Assembly (NCBI RefSeq): GCF_020035535.1
Contig: NZ_CP083349.1
Span: forward strand, 682,001-746,000
Length of the DNA stretch: 64,000 bases
Reading direction: 5' to 3'
From: Ensifer adhaerens
Lineage (GTDB): Bacteria > Pseudomonadota > Alphaproteobacteria > Rhizobiales > Rhizobiaceae
Under the pieces are notes generated by a model. The model saw only the letters and a program-made list of their open reading frames with translations. It was not told the origin of the DNA and did no database searches. The number at the start of each line of letters is the position of its first letter. Position 1 is the first letter of the stretch. Position numbers and translations under genes: made by a program. This document shows, piece after piece, positions 26,531 to 34,321 of the stretch.

Positions 26531-27412
26531 ATGGCCGTCGATACATCCCCCCGCTCAGTGACCTGGACTTATGTCGATGGCGAATGGCTCTCGGGCAACC
26601 CGCCGCTGATCGGACCGACTTCGCACGCGATGTGGCTGGGCTCGACGGTATTCGACGGTGCCCGCGTCTTTGATGGCGTCGCCCCTGACCTCGATCTGCA
26701 TTGCCAGCGCGTCAACCGTTCGGCGACGGCGCTTGGCCTGAAGCCGACCATGACAGCCGAAGAGATCGAAGCGCTGACGTGGGAAGGCGCAAAGAAGTTC
26801 GACGGCAAGACGGCACTTTATGTAAAGCCGATGTACTGGGCCGAGCACGGCGCCGCCGGTGTCGTCGCCATCGATCCGGAATCGACCCGTTTCGCGCTTT
26901 GCCTGTTCGAAGCACCCATGGGCAACGGCCATGGCGGTTCGTCGCTGACGCTCTCGCCGTTCCGCCGGCCGACGCTGGAATCGATGCCGACCGATGCGAA
27001 GGCCGGCTGCCTCTACCCGAACAATGCACGCATCCTGACGGAGGCGCGTTCGCGCGGATTCGACAATGCGCTCGTGCGCGACATGCTCGGCAACATCGCC
27101 GAGACAGGCTCTTCCAACGTCTTCCTGGTCAAGGACGGTGTCGTCTACACGCCGGCTGCCAACCGCACCTTCCTTGCCGGCATCACCCGCTTCCGCGTCA
27201 TGACGTTGCTGAGGGAAGCAGGTTTCGAAGTGGTCGAGGCGACGTTGACCATGGCCGATTTCGAAGCGGCCGACGAGATTTTCACCTCCGGCAATTACTC
27301 CAAGGTGCTGCCGGTGACGCGTCTGGAGAGCCGTGACCTGCAGGCCGGTCCGGTCGCCGCCAAGGCGCGCGATCTTTACATGGATTGGGCGCACGCGGCG
27401 CGCGACGTCTGA
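26531..27412 (+). CDS. ilvE: branched-chain amino acid aminotransferase
   Basis: 293 aa from ATG 26531 with AAGGAG 7 nt upstream. It is a class IV PLP aminotransferase: TVFDGARVFDG near the N-terminus, PTDAKAGCLYPNNARILTEA with Schiff-base Lys157, and LGNIAETGSSNVFLVKDG with the cofactor glutamate. Catalyses the last step of Val/Leu/Ile synthesis and first of breakdown. The group also includes D-amino-acid and aminodeoxychorismate enzymes, but the VFDGARVF and K-x-G-x-Y-P spacing favour BCAT. Monocistronic. Confidence 0.9.
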   Translation: MAVDTSPRSVTWTYVDGEWLSGNPPLIGPTSHAMWLGSTVFDGARVFDGVAPDLDLHCQRVNRSATALGLKPTMTAEEIEALTWEGAKKFDGKTALYVKPMYWAEHGAAGVVAIDPESTRFALCLFEAPMGNGHGGSSLTLSPFRRPTLESMPTDAKAGCLYPNNARILTEARSRGFDNALVRDMLGNIAETGSSNVFLVKDGVVYTPAANRTFLAGITRFRVMTLLREAGFEVVEATLTMADFEAADEIFTSGNYSKVLPVTRLESRDLQAGPVAAKARDLYMDWAHAARDV

Positions 27413-27489
27413 GAAACAGAGCCACCGAGTGCGACGTTCCTGCGCTCGGATAGTGCGCCTTGAAGTACGACCACGGTCCGGTCGCTCCC

Positions 27490-27508
27490 CTCCCGCGATC
27501 AGCGGGAG
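27490..27508. repeat. CTCCCGC-GATCA-GCGGGAG intergenic palindrome
   Basis: A 7-bp perfect stem overlapping the stop of the membrane protein gene, embedded in CCCCTCCCGC/GCGGGAGAGGG. Related palindromes occur at 42271 and 47057, consistent with a dispersed rhizobial intergenic repeat that can also act as a transcript end. Confidence 0.4.
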
Positions 27509-28014
27509 AGGGATATGCGCGCCGTCGCTGCAGCGCGCCTGTGGATCAGATAGGCCTGGACTGAGATGCCCGACAGGAAGATCACCAGCCAGACGAGCAA
27601 CGTTGTCTGCACGATCGGTGATTCCGGGCCATTTGCGAGCGGCTGCGAGACCGGCAGCCGTCTCAGCGTTTCATTGACCGCCGGCACGATCAGCAAGAAG
27701 TAAGTGAACGAGAGGCCGAGTGTCGTCAGGTAGGGTTTCAGGCGTCCGAGGAAATCGACGCGCGCAACGGCAAGGCTCCCGGCGATCACGAGGAGCGTGA
27801 CGATGCCAAGCGCATGCCCTGCATTGAAGCCGCCGGTGCTCGACAGCCCCGCCGTCGTCAAAACGGTGAGGAGGAGAGTGGCGAGATAGATCTTGCCGGA
27901 GCGCGTCGCAGGATCGATCGCGCCATAGCGGGCGAAACCGTAGAGCCCCGCGGCGACGGGCGCTAGGCTGATTGCCGTATGTATGATGCCAAGGGTGGAC
28001 AGCGGATTTGCCAT
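27499..28014 (-). CDS. hypothetical membrane protein
   Basis: 171 aa with five hydrophobic stretches: 8-28, 43-62, 68-88, 98-118 and 138-160, ending in a basic tail. No recognised catalytic motif. AAGGAGCAAG precedes ATG 28014. A 17-bp sequence identical to one at the promoter of the neighbouring tetR gene lies 23 bp upstream of the start, so this is almost certainly the TetR target. Function unknown; a small exporter or stress membrane protein is plausible. Confidence 0.75.
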   Translation of the reverse strand: MANPLSTLGIIHTAISLAPVAAGLYGFARYGAIDPATRSGKIYLATLLLTVLTTAGLSSTGGFNAGHALGIVTLLVIAGSLAVARVDFLGRLKPYLTTLGLSFTYFLLIVPAVNETLRRLPVSQPLANGPESPIVQTTLLVWLVIFLSGISVQAYLIHRRAAATARISLSR

Positions 28015-28036
28015 GATCTTGCTCCTTCGAATATTG

Positions 28037-28053
28037 CCGACCGACTAGTTGGT
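28037..28053 (-). promoter_or_regulatory. TetR operator, copy 1
   Basis: On the minus strand ACCAACTAGTCGGTCGG, identical over 17 bp to the site at 28834-28850 but in opposite orientation. The core ACTAGT plus flanking ACCAA/GGTCGG resembles AcrR/TetR-type operators. It lies 23 bp upstream of the membrane protein start codon. Confidence 0.75.
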
Positions 28054-28233
28054 CAGTGTTGGTTCAAAAAAAGAAATGCGCTTGCTGCTTCTGCCGGCGC
28101 ATCGGGTACGTTCAAGTTGGACTTTACGGCTGCTACAGACTGGCCGCCGTTACCGTGGGAACAGTCCTTGCCGATTTTGTGTCGACATTCTTGCACCTTG
28201 ATGACGCCACGCCAACGCCGGCGGGATCTTCGA

Positions 28234-28824
28234 TCACGTCGGCATTCTGGCCAGAAGCTGATCCAGTGCGCGACGGGCGATAGCCGAAAACACGGCGGGA
28301 TCTGAGTCGGCGACACGCGCCGCAAGCATGGCGCCGTGAACGGAGGCAATCAAGCAATCGGCCGCCACTGCCGATCCGTGTTCGGCCTTGAGCAAACCTT
28401 GGGCGACGCCGTCCTCGATCACCGCACGGAGCCAGCTGGCGAGATCGGCGAAATGGCCACGCACCTGCTGAACGACGGTTTCCGGCAATGAGGGGATCTC
28501 GGAAGCGAGCAAGGCGCCGATGCAGAACGGCATGTCCTGTCGGCGAATGCAGTCCTCCCAGAAGCCGATATAGGCTTCAAGCCGCGCAACCGGATCGGCG
28601 ACGGCAGCCAGCAGCCCTTCGACGTGGCGGCGATTGTTCTTGCGATAACGCGCAAGCACCATTGCCGCCAAATCCGCCTTGCTCGGGAAGTGATGATGGA
28701 TCGTTGCCTTGCCGACACCCACTTCAGGCGCAATGTCGGCATAGCTGAAGGCGTTATAACCCCTCGACACCATCAGGCGTTCCGCGACGGCCAGGATCTT
28801 TTCGTAGGTCTCGCTCACCATCAT
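28234..28824 (-). CDS. TetR/AcrR family regulator
   Basis: 196 aa from ATG 28824; ATG 28821 is next to it, and an extension to 28857 would run into the operator. TYEKILAVAERLMVSRGYNAFSYADIA and VGVGKATIHHHFPSKADLAAMV form the TetR HTH. The C-terminal domain has CIGALLASEIPSLPETV, resembling the TetR_C group. Two identical operators suggest autorepression and control of the downstream membrane protein. Confidence 0.9.
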   Translation of the reverse strand: MMVSETYEKILAVAERLMVSRGYNAFSYADIAPEVGVGKATIHHHFPSKADLAAMVLARYRKNNRRHVEGLLAAVADPVARLEAYIGFWEDCIRRQDMPFCIGALLASEIPSLPETVVQQVRGHFADLASWLRAVIEDGVAQGLLKAEHGSAVAADCLIASVHGAMLAARVADSDPAVFSAIARRALDQLLARMPT

Positions 28825-28833
28825 TATTGTTCT

Positions 28834-28850
28834 ACCAACTAGTCGGTCGG
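28834..28850 (+). promoter_or_regulatory. TetR operator, copy 2
   Basis: ACCAACTAGTCGGTCGG, the inverted duplicate of the site at 28037-28053. It ends 10 bp upstream of the tetR start codon, where it would cover the promoter. Confidence 0.75.
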
Positions 28851-28979
28851 TACTCAAGTGCCGAGCGCACCTAGCCGGAGAGGCGCTTTGGAAAGCGATC
28901 GACCTGCCGGTGGTTGATCCGGCAGGTCGGCAGTCACCTACGAAATGATTGGTGTGGTCGTCGGGTCAGGATTGGTTGC

Positions 28980-29318
28980 CTACCTGGCCTTTGCCGGTGC
29001 CTTGATGGTCACCGTCTCCGGCGTCAATTCGCCGCCGAGTTCGACGGTCTTCTTATGCTTGTCGTAGACGCAGATCTGCGTGACAGCGGTTTTGGAGCCT
29101 TTCGGCGTGCCGATCACCAGTGCCAGGCCGAAGCTTTTCGAACCGAAGGGATCGACCACGGCGCTTGCCTTCTCGAGTGACGTGGCGGCCGAAAGGCACT
29201 TCTTGGAAACCTCCGTCCGGAACGCCTCCCATGCATCGCCGGAGGAGGCAGCGGCGTTGGACGCAAACAGGGCCGCGGCAGCGGAAAGAGCGAGGGCGGG
29301 GATGAGGCGCTGGGGCAT
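28980..29318 (-). CDS. hypothetical exported protein
   Basis: 112 aa from ATG 29318 (AAGGA upstream). Residues 1-24 are a Sec signal peptide (LIPALALSAAAALFASNAAA). The mature part is small, with two cysteines (KKCLSAA and TQICVYD) and a KTVELGGELTPETVTIKAP tail. No known domain recognised. Divergent from sodB with a 219-bp spacer. Confidence 0.7.
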   Translation of the reverse strand: MPQRLIPALALSAAAALFASNAAASSGDAWEAFRTEVSKKCLSAATSLEKASAVVDPFGSKSFGLALVIGTPKGSKTAVTQICVYDKHKKTVELGGELTPETVTIKAPAKAR

Positions 29319-29537
29319 GGGCGGTCCTTCATGCAAGGTTGTAGCGCTGGCCACGCTGCAAGCAAACCGTGGCACGATTGTGCTCGAAAGTGTCATGCTT
29401 TCAAAATGATGTTGAAAGTATATTCCGTGGGTTGAGGAAAAATTGGCATTGCATCGGTTGCCTCCATGGGGACCGGTGCCTATGTTCCCGCTCACAGATT
29501 TCCCACGCGAAATCCCATGCCAAGAGGAGATGCCCAC

Positions 29538-30140
29538 ATGGCTTTCGAATTGCCGAACCTTCCCTACGACTACGATGCGCTGGCGCCCTACATGTCGCGC
29601 GAGACGCTCGAATATCACCACGACAAGCACCACCTTGCCTACGTGACCAACGGCAACAAGCTTGCTGAAGAAGCCGGCCTCTCCGACCTGTCGCTCGAGG
29701 AGGTCGTCAAGAAGTCCTATGGCACCAATCAGCCGCTGTTCAACAATGCCGGCCAGCACTACAACCACATCCACTTCTGGAAGTGGATGAAGAAGGGCGG
29801 CGGCGGCACCAGCCTGCCCGCCAAGCTCGAAGCGGCCATCAAGTCCGATCTCGGCGGCTACGACAAGTTCCGCGCTGACTTCATCGCCGCCGGCACCGGC
29901 CAGTTCGGCTCGGGCTGGGCGTGGCTCTCGGTCAAGAACGGCAAGCTCGAAATCTCCAAGACCCCGAACGGCGAAAACCCGCTCGTTCACGGTGCTTCGC
30001 CGATCCTCGGCGTCGATGTCTGGGAACACTCCTATTACATCGACTACCGCAATGCCCGCCCGAAATACCTCGAAGCCTTCGTCGACAGCCTGATCAACTG
30101 GGACTACGTGCTCGAAATGTACGAAGCGGCTTCCAAGTAA
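29538..30140 (+). CDS. sodB: superoxide dismutase, Fe/Mn family
   Basis: 200 aa from ATG 29538 (AGAGGAGA upstream). Metal ligands are His27 (YHHDKHH), His77 (YNHIHFW), Asp160 and His164 (DVWEHSYYIDYRNARP). Gln73 sits where Fe-SODs have their outer-sphere Gln; NGENPL has neither the Mn-type Gln nor the Fe-type Ala, compatible with a cambialistic enzyme as reported for rhizobial SodB. Cytosolic conversion of superoxide to hydrogen peroxide. An in-frame extension to 29466 has no ribosome site. Confidence 0.96.
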   Translation: MAFELPNLPYDYDALAPYMSRETLEYHHDKHHLAYVTNGNKLAEEAGLSDLSLEEVVKKSYGTNQPLFNNAGQHYNHIHFWKWMKKGGGGTSLPAKLEAAIKSDLGGYDKFRADFIAAGTGQFGSGWAWLSVKNGKLEISKTPNGENPLVHGASPILGVDVWEHSYYIDYRNARPKYLEAFVDSLINWDYVLEMYEAASK

Positions 30141-30168
30141 GTCGCCCGATTTCGACGCATGACCTTTG

Positions 30169-30195
30169 GACCCGGCGCTTGCGCCGGGTCTTTTC
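30169..30195 (+). terminator. intrinsic terminator of sodB
   Basis: GACCCGGCGC (30169-30178) and GCGCCGGGTC (30181-30190) form a 10-bp stem with a tiny TT loop, followed by TTTT. Confidence 0.88.
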
Positions 30196-30224
30196 GTTTG
30201 GGCTGCGCGCGGATGAACGATGCC

Positions 30225-30920
30225 TTAGGCCGCTGTCGGTGGTGTCTTCCAGCCGCTGATCCAGAGCTCCCTCAGGCGATTGCCTTCGCCTGGGAAATAG
30301 GCGTCCGCGGCTTCGCAATGCTCCACGCGGTCGGCGCGGAAGTTGCGGATCGCCTGCCGTAACTCACACCAGGCAACGAGATTGGCGGTTTCCGAATAGT
30401 AGATCAGCGCCACCGGCCGGATCATCCGTTCCGTGGCACGACCGAGCTCGTCGCGATAGTAGAGCTCGAGCTTCTGCTCGTCGCGGATTGCCCGGCGGAC
30501 CAAGGCGAGATCGATGCCTGCGGGCGAGGGAGCGATGGTGCCCCAGGCATGCAGGGCCTGGGAACGAAAGGCGCGCCTGAGCGGCTCGGGCACCGCGGCC
30601 GTGATCTTCTTGTTTACGCGGCCGGCGGCCGCCTTCAACTCCTCGTCGCCGGTTCGCGACAGCAGCGCCAGCGCCACGGCGATCGCTTCCGTTTCTTCGA
30701 TCGAGAACATCAACGGCGGCAGGTCGAAGCCCGGCCGGAGGATATAGCCGATGCCGCGGCCGCCTTCGATCGGCACACGCATCGCCTGGAGCGCGGCGAT
30801 GTCGCGGTAGATCGAGCGCACCGTCACCTCCAGCGTCTCGGCCATCGCCGCGCCAGTCACGGGCTTTCGCGCGAGCCGGAGGATCTGGATGATCTCGAAA
30901 AGCCGTGCCGCCTTGCGCAT
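30225..30920 (-). CDS. YafY-type HTH/WYL transcriptional regulator
   Basis: 231 aa. RLFEIIQILRLARKPVTGAAMAETLEVTVRSIYRDIAAL is the DeoR-like winged HTH, and FDLPPLMFSIEETEAIAVAL starts the WYL domain, with KLELYYRDELGRATERMIRPVALIYY in its core. WYL proteins often bind nucleic-acid or cyclic-nucleotide ligands. A perfect dyad lies 28 bp upstream of the start, and half-sites overlap the divergent lysE start codon, so autoregulation and lysE control are likely. Confidence 0.9.
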   Translation of the reverse strand: MRKAARLFEIIQILRLARKPVTGAAMAETLEVTVRSIYRDIAALQAMRVPIEGGRGIGYILRPGFDLPPLMFSIEETEAIAVALALLSRTGDEELKAAAGRVNKKITAAVPEPLRRAFRSQALHAWGTIAPSPAGIDLALVRRAIRDEQKLELYYRDELGRATERMIRPVALIYYSETANLVAWCELRQAIRNFRADRVEHCEAADAYFPGEGNRLRELWISGWKTPPTAA

Positions 30921-30947
30921 CGAAAACCGCTCCCGCCGTCAACGCTC

Positions 30948-30965
30948 CTGACAATACCTTGTCAG
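30948..30965. promoter_or_regulatory. YafY-type operator CTGACAA-N4-TTGTCAG
   Basis: Perfect 7-bp inverted repeat with a TACC spacer, 28 bp upstream of the YafY gene. The half-site TGTCAGTTG (30960-30968) recurs inverted as CAACTGACA at 31044-31052, overlapping the lysE start codon. Confidence 0.6.
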
Positions 30966-30991
30966 TTGCCAGGATTTATACCATCAGCCAA

Positions 30992-31031
30992 CGAATTGAA
31001 AAAACAGCAATTCGTCTTGAGAATTGAAAAA
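30992..31031. repeat. AT-rich repeats upstream of lysE
   Basis: CGAATTG (30992-30998) and CAATTCG (31008-31014) form a 7-bp dyad, and GAATTGAAAAA occurs twice in direct orientation (30993 and 31021, 28-bp period). This lies within the divergent promoter of yafY and lysE and may position polymerase or regulator. Confidence 0.4.
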
Positions 31032-31051
31032 TCGGGCGATGGACAACTGAC

Positions 31052-31684
31052 ATGACCTATACGGAAAACCTCTGGCTCTTCTTCACCTTGCTGTTCGGCA
31101 TCATCATCGTGCCGGGCATGGACATGGTCTTCGTTCTGGCGAACTCGCTGACCGGTGGGCGCGCCTCCGGCCTGTCGGCGACGGCCGGCATCATGGCGGG
31201 GGGCGTCCTGCACACGCTCTATGCGGCGCTCGGCGTCAGCGTCATCCTGCATCTGGTGCCCGGTCTCTTCAACGTGCTGCTCGTCGCCGGTGCGGGCTAT
31301 ATCGCCTGGATCGGCTTTTCGCTCATCAAGAGCTCGATCACCATCGGTGGGATAGAAGGTTCAGATCGGCTCTCCCGCTGGGCGAGTTTCCGCCAGGGCG
31401 CGCTGACGAGCCTGATGAACCCGAAGGCCTATCTCTTCATGCTGGCGGTCTACCCGCAGTTCCTCAAGCCGCAGTTCGGGCCGATCTGGTCGCAGGCCCT
31501 TGTCATGGCCGCGATGATCGCGACGACGCAGTTCGCAATCTACGGCGGGCTGGCGCTTGCTGCCGGCCGCGGTCGTGATTTCCTGGTCGGCAGCCCCGCC
31601 ACAACGGTGTGGATCGGCCGCGCCGCCGGCGTCGTGCTCGTTCTGGTCGCGGCCTTCACCATCTGGCAGGGCTGGGCGCATTGA
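31052..31684 (+). CDS. LysE/RhtB family amino-acid exporter
   Basis: 210 aa with six hydrophobic helices. GIIIVPGMDMVFVLANSLTGGRASGL is the family hallmark (PGPD-like motif, here PGMD), and GALTSLMNPKAYLFMLAVYPQF gives the central NPKA motif. Exports amino acids or analogues across the inner membrane. Control by the divergent YafY protein is inferred from shared half-sites. Confidence 0.9.
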   Translation: MTYTENLWLFFTLLFGIIIVPGMDMVFVLANSLTGGRASGLSATAGIMAGGVLHTLYAALGVSVILHLVPGLFNVLLVAGAGYIAWIGFSLIKSSITIGGIEGSDRLSRWASFRQGALTSLMNPKAYLFMLAVYPQFLKPQFGPIWSQALVMAAMIATTQFAIYGGLALAAGRGRDFLVGSPATTVWIGRAAGVVLVLVAAFTIWQGWAH

Positions 31685-31704
31685 TCGTAGTGAGGGTCGG
31701 AGAT

Positions 31705-31743
31705 GAAGTATAAACATGATTATAAAATTCATGTTTATACTTC
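31705..31743. repeat. 15-bp perfect inverted repeat, AT-rich loop
   Basis: GAAGTATAAACATGA (31705-31719) and TCATGTTTATACTTC (31729-31743) are exact complements around TTATAAAAT. It begins 21 bp after the lysE stop. It is too AT-rich and lacks a T-tract for a standard terminator and lies 178 bp upstream of the cytochrome c' gene. It may be an operator, a replication/IS scar, or an unusual terminator. Confidence 0.7.
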
Positions 31744-31750
31744 GGGCTCG

Positions 31751-31790
31751 TCGAAATCCCGGAATTACAAGCCGGCCGTTCGAAATTCCG
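31751..31790. repeat. TCGAAATYCCG direct repeat with internal CGGAATT dyad
   Basis: TCGAAATCCCG (31751-31761) recurs as TCGAAATTCCG (31780-31790), a 29-bp period. CGGAATT (31760-31766) and AATTCCG (31784-31790) also form an inverted repeat. This is the only other structured element in the 236-bp spacer before the cytochrome c' gene. Confidence 0.4.
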
Positions 31791-31920
31791 TTGTCGTAAC
31801 AAGCACATCAAAAAAATGTTACTTCCGCTGGATAATCAAGATGACATCATGCCGGCGCATTGGACATGAAGGCTAGCCAGGCAGATTCGCCAAACAGATT
31901 TGATTGACCGGGAGATCCTG

Positions 31921-32367
31921 ATGAAAATACGCGCACTGATGTTGGCTGCCGCACTTGCGGGCCTGGGTGTTACTGCCGTGACCGCAGCCGACGAGCCGCA
32001 GGTGGTTCGCCAGCAGGCGATGAAGAAGGTCGGTGCAGCGACCGGCGCGCTTGCCGGCATTGCCAAGGGCGAGAAGCCCTACGATGCCGAAGTCGTGAAA
32101 ACGTCGCTGACGACGATCAGCGAAACGATGAAGACCTTCCCCGACCATTTCCCGGTCGGCTCGGAGACGGGACACGAGACCGAGGCGAGCCCGAAGATCT
32201 GGGAAAACCTGGATGACTTCAAGGCCAAGGCCGTCAAGCTCGGCACCGATGCCGAAACCGTTCTCGCCCAGCTCCCCGCTGACCAGGCGGCCGTTGGCGC
32301 TGCCCTCGGTGGAATCGGCAAGGACTGCGGCAGCTGTCATGAGAGCTACCGCCTGAAGAAGAATTGA
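31921..32367 (+). CDS. cytochrome c' / c556 (class II c-type cytochrome)
   Basis: 148 aa from ATG 31921 (CGGGAG upstream). Signal peptide 1-23 (ALMLAAALAGLGVTAVTAAD), four-helix bundle, and CGSCH haem attachment at 136-140 near the C-terminus, the class II layout. VRQQAMKKVGAATGALAGI is helix A. Periplasmic electron carrier or NO/CO-binding protein. Followed 110 bp later by a dihaem cytochrome on the same strand. Confidence 0.92.
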   Translation: MKIRALMLAAALAGLGVTAVTAADEPQVVRQQAMKKVGAATGALAGIAKGEKPYDAEVVKTSLTTISETMKTFPDHFPVGSETGHETEASPKIWENLDDFKAKAVKLGTDAETVLAQLPADQAAVGAALGGIGKDCGSCHESYRLKKN

Positions 32368-32477
32368 CGGGCGTCGATTTCGCATCATGTTGAATATGGG
32401 AGGCACGCGACTTTGAGCCGCGTGCCTCTACCTGTATTTGGGGCCCGTCGGTTTGCGGCAGGGCACGAGGGGTGACA

Positions 32478-33392
32478 ATGGGTCGTCGCACGAGAAAGCT
32501 GATATCAGGTCTTGTGGTGCTGGGCGTCGTCGGCGGAGCAGCCTTCTGGTGGCTGACGAAGCCGGCGCCATGGAGTGCCTCCCACTGGGAAGGGCTCGGT
32601 GAACCGGATCTCGCCAATGGCGAACAGGTCTTCTGGGCGGGCGGCTGCGCGAGCTGTCATGCCAAACAGGGCGCCGAAGGCGATGCGCGCCTGGTCCTTG
32701 CCGGCGGTGCGCCGCTGAAGAGCCCGTTCGGAACCTTCCATGCGCCGAACATCTCGCCGGACGAGACCGCCGGCATCGGCGCGTGGACACTTGCCGAGTT
32801 CGGCAACGCCATGACCCGCGGGGTAGGGCGCAATGGCGAACATCTCTACCCCTCGTTCCCCTATGGCTCCTACACGCGAATGACGGCGAAGGACGTCAAC
32901 GACCTCTGGGGCTACATGAAAACCCTGCCAAAGAGCACCGACGTGGCGCCGCCGCACGACCTGCCTTTCCCCTACAACATGCGGATAGCGCTCGGTGGCT
33001 GGAAGCTGCTGTTCCTCACCGACAAGCCGCGCGCCGGCGTCGACGGCAATGATCCGAAGCTCACGCGCGGCCAGTATCTCGTCGAGGGACCGGGCCATTG
33101 CGGCGAATGCCACACGCCGCGAAATGCAATTGGCGGCTTTGAGCCCGAGCAGTGGCTTGCAGGAGCGCCAAACCCGGAAGGCCAGGGCCGCATCCCCAAC
33201 ATCACGCCCGGGTCCAAGAGCATCGGCGGCTGGAGTGCATCGGACATCGCCTCCTATCTGGAAACCGGCTTCACGCCGGAATTCGATTCCGTCGGCGGCT
33301 CCATGGTCGAGGTGCAGAAGAACATGGCGAAATTGACGCCGGCCGACCGGGAGGCGATCGCGAGCTATCTCAAGGCAATCCCGGCGCTCTGA
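32478..33392 (+). CDS. membrane-anchored dihaem cytochrome c
   Basis: 304 aa from ATG 32478 (GAGGGG upstream; GTG 32472 is an alternative). An uncleaved N-terminal anchor (8-26, ISGLVVLGVVGGAAFWW) leads to two class I haem domains, CASCH at 57-61 and CGECH near 200, with distal GSYTRMTAKDV and GGSMVEVQKNMAKL methionines. This matches cytochrome subunits of alcohol, aldehyde or gluconate dehydrogenases, but no flavin or quinoprotein partner is adjacent. Likely takes electrons from a periplasmic dehydrogenase. Confidence 0.9.
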   Translation: MGRRTRKLISGLVVLGVVGGAAFWWLTKPAPWSASHWEGLGEPDLANGEQVFWAGGCASCHAKQGAEGDARLVLAGGAPLKSPFGTFHAPNISPDETAGIGAWTLAEFGNAMTRGVGRNGEHLYPSFPYGSYTRMTAKDVNDLWGYMKTLPKSTDVAPPHDLPFPYNMRIALGGWKLLFLTDKPRAGVDGNDPKLTRGQYLVEGPGHCGECHTPRNAIGGFEPEQWLAGAPNPEGQGRIPNITPGSKSIGGWSASDIASYLETGFTPEFDSVGGSMVEVQKNMAKLTPADREAIASYLKAIPAL

Positions 33393-33432
33393 CCCTTGAT
33401 CTTCGCTTGAAGGCGCGCTCAACTCGTCCTGA

Positions 33433-33471
33433 ATGCTTCGCTTGATCGTCGCCGATCGAGAGGGGAAGCAT
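33433..33471. terminator. stem-loop after cytochrome gene
   Basis: Outer ATGCTTC/GAAGCAT and inner GATCG/CGATC arms give a nested hairpin between the dihaem cytochrome and the nitroreductase gene. No T-tract follows; transcript-end function is a guess. Confidence 0.3.
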
Positions 33472-33551
33472 GCAGGAATTCAAAGTGCTGCAGCGATCTT
33501 CGTGCGTCGAGAGGGACGCGTGACGCAGCAGGACAGGGAGGAGAAGACTGA

Positions 33552-34226
33552 ATGCGCCCACACGAAACCGTGCCCTATGATCAGTGGATCGAGCGCACCC
33601 CCGAGGAGATGGCGACGCGCGCCGCCGATTTCTACGAAGAGATCAACCGCCGCCGGACCACGCGCTTTTTCAGCGATCGCGCCGTGCCGCGGGAGGTCAT
33701 CGAAACCTGTCTGAAGTCGGCCGGCACGGCACCGAGCGGCGCCAATCATCAACCCTGGCACTTCACGGTCATCGAGAGTGCCGCGATCAAGGCCAAGGTC
33801 CGCAGCGCGGCGGAAGAGGAGGAGCGCATCTTCTATCGGGATAAGGCACCGCAGGAATGGCTCGACGCACTGGCCCCGCTCGGTACCGATGATGACAAGC
33901 CCTTCCTGGAGACCGCTCCCTATCTGATCGTCATCTTCTCGCAAAAGCGCGGCGGCCCCAGACCGGGCGACCTGAAGAAGAACTACTACATCAACGAGAG
34001 CGTCGGCATCGCCACCGGCATCCTGATCACGGCGCTGCACCATGCCGGGCTTGCGACGCTTACCCATACGCCGGCGCCGATGAATTTCCTCAACGAGATC
34101 TGCGGCAGACCCGAAAGCGAAAAGCCGTTCCTGATCCTGGTTGTCGGCTATCCCGCGCCGGATGCGACCGTCCCGGTCGCCGGCAAAGTAAAAAAACCGC
34201 TCGATCAAATCTCGAACTGGCTCTAA
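33552..34226 (+). CDS. iodotyrosine-deiodinase-like nitroreductase
   Basis: 224 aa. The sequence follows mammalian IYD closely: [39 protein letters not shown] (FMN phosphate region), [29 protein letters not shown] and a C-terminal [17 protein letters not shown]. The residues that clasp the iodotyrosine zwitterion in IYD align here as Glu91, Tyr95 and Lys116. That supports reductive dehalogenation of halotyrosine-like compounds by an FMN dimer. Other nitroreductases lack this triad. Start ATG 33552 is preceded by GGAGG. Confidence 0.85.
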   Translation: MRPHETVPYDQWIERTPEEMATRAADFYEEINRRRTTRFFSDRAVPREVIETCLKSAGTAPSGANHQPWHFTVIESAAIKAKVRSAAEEEERIFYRDKAPQEWLDALAPLGTDDDKPFLETAPYLIVIFSQKRGGPRPGDLKKNYYINESVGIATGILITALHHAGLATLTHTPAPMNFLNEICGRPESEKPFLILVVGYPAPDATVPVAGKVKKPLDQISNWL

Positions 34227-34297
34227 CCCATTGATGGGAGTGCATCTTTCCGCCTCCCGTGGGTCCGCTTGAAATTGCGATTGTCAGGCGCCATTCT

Positions 34298-34321
34298 GAA
34301 ACGCGTCCCGGGACGCGTTTC
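34298..34321. terminator. 24-bp perfect palindrome, bidirectional terminator
   Basis: GAAACGCGTCCC and its exact complement meet without a loop. It abuts the stop codon of the DJ-1 gene and lies 72 bp after the nitroreductase stop, between convergent genes. TTTC flanks both ends, modest for termination. Confidence 0.5.

Noticed and set aside
29466..29537. N-terminal extension of SodB
   Set aside because: The extra 24 codons lack conservation and a ribosome site, whereas AGAGGAGA precedes ATG 29538.
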